Assembly (NCBI GenBank): GCA_022511515.1
Contig: JAFLRP010000154.1
Coordinates: forward strand, 1-45,011
Direction of reading: 5' to 3'
DNA length: 45,011 bases
DNA from: Acutalibacter sp.
GTDB taxonomy: Bacteria; Bacillota; Clostridia; Oscillospirales; Acutalibacteraceae
Shown here: one piece after another, positions 40,606-45,011 of the stretch
How the letters are laid out: each line of letters opens with the position of its first letter
Position numbering within the stretch: the stretch's first letter is position 1
The notes under the pieces: model-generated
Database searches by the model: none
What the model was told of the DNA's origin: nothing
Seen by the model: the letters and a program-made list of their open reading frames with translations, nothing else
Made by a program: the position numbers and the translations under genes

Positions 40606-41223
40606 ATGAAATTGGAATCTCTCAGCGAAAAGGAATTGAAGGCTCTGTATCATGAAAGACTGCGGGAGGATTTTCCTCCCGACGAGCTGCGCCCCTTTTC
40701 CAGTATGCAGTATCTGCTGAAACAAAATGCCTACCGCTGCTACGCCTATCGGGAAAACGGGAAGATCACCGCCTACGCCATGCTGATTTTGTCTCAGGGC
40801 GCCGCGCTGCTGGACTATTTCGCCGTAGCGCCAAACCGCCGGGGGCAGGGCGTGGGAAGCGAATTTCTACGGGAACTGAAAAACATTTCCCGGAAATTTC
40901 AAGTGCCCTATGTGCTCATCGAAGCGGAAAGCGAGGACAGCGCCGAGACCCCGGAACAGTTGACGGAGCGCCGGCGCAGACTGCGGTTTTACAAAAACTG
41001 CGGCTGCTTTCCCACCCCGGTTTTTTCGTTCCTGTTCGGCGTAGAATATCAGATTTTGCTGCTGCCGTTAAGCGATACTCTGCCTGACAGCGAAACAGTC
41101 AGAGATCATCTGGAAAATCTGTACCGGGTCATCATTTCCCATTTCACCGGGGACGATGAAGCTGCCTTTCAAAGAGTGTGCAAATGCTATGTAAAGCCGG
41201 ATAAAGCGGAAAACGAAACATGA
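40606..41223 (+). CDS. GNAT-family N-acetyltransferase
   Basis: 205 residues. The core acetyl-CoA motif 'DYFAVAPNRRGQGVGSEFL' and the preceding strand 'ITAYAMLILS' are typical of GNAT enzymes. 'RRRLRFYKNCGCF' fits the C-terminal part of the fold. An extra tail of about 50 residues follows. GAGGAAG lies before the ATG. The acceptor is unknown. A second GNAT gene follows after 13 bases. Confidence 0.85.
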   Translation: MKLESLSEKELKALYHERLREDFPPDELRPFSSMQYLLKQNAYRCYAYRENGKITAYAMLILSQGAALLDYFAVAPNRRGQGVGSEFLRELKNISRKFQVPYVLIEAESEDSAETPEQLTERRRRLRFYKNCGCFPTPVFSFLFGVEYQILLLPLSDTLPDSETVRDHLENLYRVIISHFTGDDEAAFQRVCKCYVKPDKAENET

Positions 41224-41236
41224 GAGGAACAAAATT

Positions 41237-41722
41237 GTGGACAATCCCATACTTACCTTGGAATTGCTGAACCCGGAAAACGAGGTTCAGGTGAAACAAA
41301 TACAGCGAGACGATGTGCCCGACGAGTTTGCAGAGGAGGTAGCCGATACCATCGAGCTGGCGAAATACGGCAACGAAAATCACCTGCGGGGGCACTGCTA
41401 TTGCATGAAGTACGGAGAAAACTATATCGGCATTCTTTTGATCGGAGAAGCCATTGAAGACGAAGCAGACCCAGCCGAGCTGAAAGGAACAGGATATTTC
41501 CGCATCATGGGGTTTGTTCTGGACCGGAATTACCGGGGGCAGGGACTGGGCTCAAAGGCGCTGGAATTGGCCTTGCGGGAAATTTATGAGGAGTACGGCA
41601 AAGTACCCATTTTACTGGAATGCCACAAGGACAATGTGAGAGCCGCCGATTTCTACACCAGGCTGGGCTTTCGGAACACGAAGATTTTGAACCATGAGGA
41701 CTATTTCTTTATCAAGGACTAA
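41237..41722 (+). CDS. GNAT-family N-acetyltransferase
   Basis: 161 residues. 'IMGFVLDRNYRGQGLGSKALELAL' is the acetyl-CoA loop, and 'CHKDNVRAADFYTRLGF' is the RimI-like C-terminal motif. The start is a GTG at 41237 with GAGAGGAA upstream. It is co-transcribed with the other GNAT gene and ends at a bidirectional terminator. Acceptor unknown. Confidence 0.85.
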   Translation: MDNPILTLELLNPENEVQVKQIQRDDVPDEFAEEVADTIELAKYGNENHLRGHCYCMKYGENYIGILLIGEAIEDEADPAELKGTGYFRIMGFVLDRNYRGQGLGSKALELALREIYEEYGKVPILLECHKDNVRAADFYTRLGFRNTKILNHEDYFFIKD

Positions 41723-41733
41723 AAAGCCGACTA

Positions 41734-41766
41734 AAGGCCCCCTCCAAATTGGAGGGGGCCTTCTTG
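41734..41766. terminator. Bidirectional terminator
   Basis: A 13-bp GC-rich stem (41734-41746 with 41750-41762) with T-rich sequence after it. It separates the GNAT genes (+) from the Lys/Ala-rich gene (-). Confidence 0.85.
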
Positions 41767-41779
41767 TTTTGAAAAACTC

Positions 41780-42229
41780 TTATTCGGCGAGAGCACGGGT
41801 CAACCATGCTTCCGCAATGTCCAGCGCCAGATACAGACCGTTCTTTTCGCTAGTCTTGACGATCTGCTTTCTCGTCCGGATCTCCGGGTCAGTGTACATC
41901 AACTGTACCGTCACCTTGTCGGCTACGTCCAGATCGCCCACCTTTTTCTTGGTTTTGATGTCGATCTTGATGACATATTTGTCCTTCATGCTGCCATAGT
42001 AAATGGTATCGCCGGAGCGCACCAGCGGCTTGCCCTTATAGGTGGGGAAACCCTCCTCAGCGGGCTTTTCCGCTTTTTCGGCCTTAGCGGTTTTGGTCTT
42101 CGACGGTTTTTTTGCCGGCTCCTTTTCCGCCTTTTCCGTGGCGGATTTATCCGCCTTGGCCGCCTTTGCCTTGACCGTCTTTTCTTTCGTTTCTTCCTTC
42201 GGCGCTTTTGTCTTCTTCTCTTCGCTCAA
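41780..42229 (-). CDS. Conserved hypothetical with Lys/Ala-rich N-terminal half
   Basis: 149 residues. The first 60 or so are a Lys/Ala/Glu-rich low-complexity stretch, likely disordered or helical. The rest is a compact domain beginning 'YKGKPLVRSGDTIYYGSMKD' and ending 'GLYLALDIAEAWLTRAL'. From memory, similar domains occur in related Clostridia; no function is known. The start is a TTG at 42229, preceded by GGTGAT (16S complement). It follows ireB by 32 bases and is probably in the same transcript. Confidence 0.7.
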   Translation of the reverse strand: MSEEKKTKAPKEETKEKTVKAKAAKADKSATEKAEKEPAKKPSKTKTAKAEKAEKPAEEGFPTYKGKPLVRSGDTIYYGSMKDKYVIKIDIKTKKKVGDLDVADKVTVQLMYTDPEIRTRKQIVKTSEKNGLYLALDIAEAWLTRALAE

Positions 42230-42261
42230 AAAATCACCGCGCTTTCCGCATTAAAATCAAA

Positions 42262-42522
42262 TCATTCGCCCAAATAAGAGCGCACCATGGCCTTGAGCAA
42301 TTCGTCCCGGTCGATGCGCCGCACCAGACTGCGGGCGTTGTTGTGGGTAGTGATATAGGTGGGGTCCTCGCTCAGCAGATATCCTACGATCTGGCTGATG
42401 GGGTTGTAGCCTTTTTCCTTGAGGGCATCGTACACGGTCAGCAGGATACGCTTCATATCTTGCTCCCGTACCTCCTCCAGAGAAAAGGTGATCGTATTCT
42501 TTTTGGAAAAATCCTCCGCCAT
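42262..42522 (-). CDS. ireB: IreB-family regulatory phosphoprotein (UPF0297)
   Basis: 86 residues. '[20 protein letters not shown]' and '[20 protein letters not shown]' are diagnostic of the IreB/YrzL family. In Enterococcus faecalis, IreB is phosphorylated by the PASTA kinase IreK and limits cephalosporin resistance; the threonine-containing N-terminus ('NTITFS') fits the phospho-site region. The ATG at 42522 gives the normal family start; an in-frame ATG at 42543 would add seven residues next to a hairpin. Neither has an ideal ribosome site. The RuvX and DUF1292 genes often found next to it elsewhere are absent here. Confidence 0.92.
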   Translation of the reverse strand: MAEDFSKKNTITFSLEEVREQDMKRILLTVYDALKEKGYNPISQIVGYLLSEDPTYITTHNNARSLVRRIDRDELLKAMVRSYLGE

Positions 42523-42545
42523 GTGAGACGCCTGCCTTTCCATAT

Positions 42546-42560
42546 GGGCGCTGTGCGCCC
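42546..42560 (-). promoter_or_regulatory. GC hairpin in the ireB leader
   Basis: GGGCGC (42546-42551) pairs with GCGCCC (42555-42560) around TGT, just ahead of the possible ATG at 42543. Confidence 0.4.
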
Positions 42561-42569
42561 CTTCTTGTT

Positions 42570-42598
42570 ATCATACAGGATATTCCCCGGAATTGCAA
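42570..42598 (-). promoter_or_regulatory. Promoter of ireB
   Basis: TTGCAA (42593-42598), a 17-base spacer and TATGAT (42570-42575) on the minus strand. Confidence 0.7.
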
Positions 42599-42658
42599 GT
42601 TTTTTTCCGGGAGAAATTTCACTGAAAAACCGATTTCACACAGGCTTTCAGTCGAAGA

Positions 42659-45011
42659 TTACGAACGCAGAGCGGCTCCCGCCTTGCTCAGCTTTTCCAC
42701 GATATCGTCCACCACGGGCTGCACCTCTTCCTTCGCTAAAGTCTTTTCCTGAGAGGAGAAGGCAAACCGCAAGGTCAGGCTCTTTTGCCCGTTCTGGGCA
42801 AAGGAATCGATGAGGCTCACGTTTGTCAGCAAAGATTTGTCCACCTCTGCCCAGGCGTGGGACAGATCCTCGTATTTCAGCCCGTCCGGCACCAGTAGGG
42901 AAAGATCAAAATCGATGCCGGGGAACCGGGAGGGCTCCCGGTATGCCAGTTCTCCCGGGCTCAGCGCGGCAAAACTGTCCATATCGATCTGCACGCAGAC
43001 CACCGCCGCCTTTTTGTCCAGCTTGGAGAGCACCGAGGGATGCAGTGTGCAAAGCCAGCCCAGTTTTTCAGTTCCGCAGGAGATTTCCGCCGTGTTTCTG
43101 GGGTGCTGCCAAGCGTGAGCGGGCTGGCAGTTTTGCAGGGTAAGCTCTGTCCGCTTGATATCCCTGCCAAGAACTTTGACAATTTCCAGCGCCTTGAAGT
43201 ACAGCTCCTTTTCGCCCTGAGTCCTGCTGTACAGGACGATTCCCAACGCCTTGCGCTCGTTGCATTCGCCGTTTTGGAGCTTTCCCTCGCACACCCTGGC
43301 AATTTCAAAAATGCCGAATTCCGGGGCAAAGGAACGGTTCTCCTGTACAAAGGCAAGAAGCGTGGGCCCCAAATTGGTGCGCAAGGTCTCCTGATCGGGA
43401 GACTGAGGGCTCAAAAGCTTCACATTGTCTTCCACTTCAATGCCCAGTTCCCGGCATTTTTTGGCGTCAAACCAGATATAGGAATGCGCCTCGTGCAACC
43501 CGTAGCGCTTTACCAGAATATCCTTTGCAAAATTGTCGGATTTATTTGCGTCGCTCTTTTTCCGGGGATAAAGGGGGCTCAGCGTGGTGGAAATTTTGAA
43601 GTTGTCGTAGCCGTAAATCCGGGTGATCTCCTCGATGATATCCGCCTTGATGGTCACGTCTTTCGTCGCTCTCCAAGAGGGCACGCCCACACGGAACTCA
43701 TCGTTTTCACATTCCGCCGTGAAACCCAGCGCTTTCAGCGTGGAAAGAATCTGCTCGTTGGAGATTTCGATACCGGTGTACCGGTCCACATAGCGTTTGT
43801 CAAAGCTCAGGGAAATTTCGGGGTAATGCTTCACATATACGTCCGTCAGCCTGGAAAAGACCTGCGCCTGGGGGTCTACGTCTAGGAGCAGTTTCAAAAA
43901 TCTGGCGATGGCGGTTTTGGTCATCTCCGGGTCCAGCACCTTTTCGTAGCGCATGGAGGAATCCGTCCGCAAGCCCAGCCGCACGGAGGACCTGCGCACA
44001 CTGACCGCGTCAAAGTTGGCGGATTCCAGCAACAGGCTGTCGGTGTCATCCTCGATTTCCGAAGCCAGGCCGCCCATAATGCCCGCCACGGCCACCGGCT
44101 CGCCCTTGGAACAGATCATCAGGGTGTTTTCGTCGATGGTGCGCTCCATACCGTCCAGCGTCTGGAAGGTAAAGGGCTTGTCGAAGCGCTTCACCTGAAT
44201 GCTGTCCACCTTGTCGCAGTCGAAGGCGTGCATGGGCTGGCCCATTTCCAGCATCAGATAGTTGGTCAAATCGGCCAGCAGATTGATGGCCCGGCTGCCG
44301 CAGTAGAACAGCCGGATGCGCATATCCACGGGGCTGATTTTCTTCGTGATGTTCCGCACCTTTAAGCCGGAATAGCGGTAGCAAAGCTCCTTGTCCTCGA
44401 TTTCGATGGAGATGGGGTCCAGCCCGTCAAATTGAGACAGCTCCACGGTTTCCAGAGGCTTCAATTCCCGGCCGGTCAGAGCGGCGATCTCTCTGGCGAT
44501 GCCGTAATGTCCCCACAAGTCGGGACGGTTGGTCAAGGACTTGTTGTCCACCTCGAATACGATGTCTTTGATGGCGTACAGCTCGGTGATGTCTTTGCCC
44601 ACCGGGGTATCCGGGGGCAGGACCCACAGGCCGGAATGGTCGGCGGACACGCCGATCTCCCGTTCGGAGCAGCACATACCATGGGACTCGCACCCGGCGA
44701 TCTTCGCGCAGCCGATCTCCTCGCCGCTTACCATGCCGCCCTCCTTCACGAAAGGAACGATGATCCCTTCCTTCACATTGGGCGCGCCGCAGACCACCTG
44801 GTACAGCTTATCGCCGCCGTCCACCATGAGCAGGTGAAGCTTTTCGGAATTGGGGTGGTCCGCCACGGTCAAAATTTTTCCGGCCACCACGTCTCTGAGG
44901 TTTTCCCCCATGTGGAAGACTTCCTCCACCTCGGCGGTGGAAAGGGTAAAACGGCGGATCAGATTTTCCAAGTCCAGCCCGGAAAGATCTACAAAGTCGC
45001 CGATCCAGTTC
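42659..45011 (-). CDS. pheT: Phenylalanine--tRNA ligase beta subunit (5' end beyond window)
   Basis: About 783 codons are present; the frame is open through the right edge ('NWIGDFVDLSGLDLENLI' just inside it), so only the first few residues are missing. The N-terminal tRNA-binding (EMAP-like) domain has 'HPNSEKLHLLMVDGG'. B3/B4 and B5 domains follow, then the catalytic-like core. The FDX-ACB anticodon-binding domain forms the last 95 or so residues ('SRFPGIDFDLSLLVPDGL'). With PheS (expected just outside the window) it forms the heterotetramer charging tRNA-Phe and edits Tyr-tRNA-Phe through B3/B4. No clear terminator follows before the ireB promoter. Confidence 0.96.
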   Translation of the reverse strand, partial: NWIGDFVDLSGLDLENLIRRFTLSTAEVEEVFHMGENLRDVVAGKILTVADHPNSEKLHLLMVDGGDKLYQVVCGAPNVKEGIIVPFVKEGGMVSGEEIGCAKIAGCESHGMCCSEREIGVSADHSGLWVLPPDTPVGKDITELYAIKDIVFEVDNKSLTNRPDLWGHYGIAREIAALTGRELKPLETVELSQFDGLDPISIEIEDKELCYRYSGLKVRNITKKISPVDMRIRLFYCGSRAINLLADLTNYLMLEMGQPMHAFDCDKVDSIQVKRFDKPFTFQTLDGMERTIDENTLMICSKGEPVAVAGIMGGLASEIEDDTDSLLLESANFDAVSVRRSSVRLGLRTDSSMRYEKVLDPEMTKTAIARFLKLLLDVDPQAQVFSRLTDVYVKHYPEISLSFDKRYVDRYTGIEISNEQILSTLKALGFTAECENDEFRVGVPSWRATKDVTIKADIIEEITRIYGYDNFKISTTLSPLYPRKKSDANKSDNFAKDILVKRYGLHEAHSYIWFDAKKCRELGIEVEDNVKLLSPQSPDQETLRTNLGPTLLAFVQENRSFAPEFGIFEIARVCEGKLQNGECNERKALGIVLYSRTQGEKELYFKALEIVKVLGRDIKRTELTLQNCQPAHAWQHPRNTAEISCGTEKLGWLCTLHPSVLSKLDKKAAVVCVQIDMDSFAALSPGELAYREPSRFPGIDFDLSLLVPDGLKYEDLSHAWAEVDKSLLTNVSLIDSFAQNGQKSLTLRFAFSSQEKTLAKEEVQPVVDDIVEKLSKAGAALRS

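Noticed and set aside
1..45011. tRNA or rRNA genes, insertion sequences, prophage or attachment sites
   Set aside because: Intergenic gaps are short and show no cloverleaf, transposase, integrase or flanking direct repeats.

Overview
The window is a gene-dense chromosomal segment of a mid-to-high GC Gram-positive anaerobe. It looks like a Clostridia member (Oscillospiraceae/Ruminococcaceae-like). The evidence is gene content: YmdB, FakA, RecG, an IreB-family protein, NrdR, a VanW-family protein, a DUF4179 anti-sigma protein with its sigma factor, DUF2975 paired with a small Cro-like regulator, lipobox lipoproteins and strong AGGAGG ribosome sites. No mobile element, rRNA, tRNA or CRISPR array was seen. 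The two terminal genes are cut by the window edge: the end of a YmdB-family gene on the left and the start of pheT on the right.

Layout. 1-5.8 kb (+): ymdB end, fakA, recG and an orphan sugar-type binding lipoprotein. 5.9-11.1 kb (-): fructokinase, a cysteine-rich conserved hypothetical, a BlaI/M56-peptidase pair with palindromic operators, a zinc-ribbon membrane protein, and nrdR. 11.3-18.9 kb (+): ABC-F ATPase overlapping mtaB, a UMF1-type MFS transporter with a small Smr protein, a DUF2975/HTH pair, and a B12-type radical SAM enzyme. 19.0-28.6 kb (-): a complete five-gene oligopeptide/dipeptide ABC operon, a cysteine desulfurase, a D-2-hydroxyacid dehydrogenase and glutamine-dependent NAD synthetase. 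28.6-42.5 kb: an envelope-rich stretch with a VanW protein, a diacylglycerol-glucosyltransferase-like enzyme (+), a lipoprotein (+), an HtrA-type protease, an ECF S component, malic enzyme, a sigma/anti-sigma pair, two tandem GH25 proteins (one with degraded catalytic residues) and two GNAT acetyltransferases (+). 41.8-45.0 kb (-): a conserved Lys/Ala-rich protein, ireB and pheT.

Regulation is readable. About 20 promoters can be proposed, two with perfect TTGACA-17-TATAAT matches. There are BlaI-type operators, an NrdR-box-like palindrome inside the nrdR promoter, a GTAACC...CTCTAAT autoregulatory candidate in front of the sigma gene, and a possible sporulation-type promoter in front of the cysteine-rich gene. 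Intrinsic terminators separate most transcription units. At least eight hairpins share one stem motif (GGTGARRC...GYYTCACC), which looks like a genome-specific family. Several intergenic spaces are unusually rich in hairpins (17.1-17.2 kb and 30.4-30.5 kb).

No complete novel system can be proven from the sequence. The best candidates for new biology are the hairpin family, the pseudo-muramidase paired with an apparently active muramidase, the sensor-less BlaR-like peptidase, and the structured leaders.
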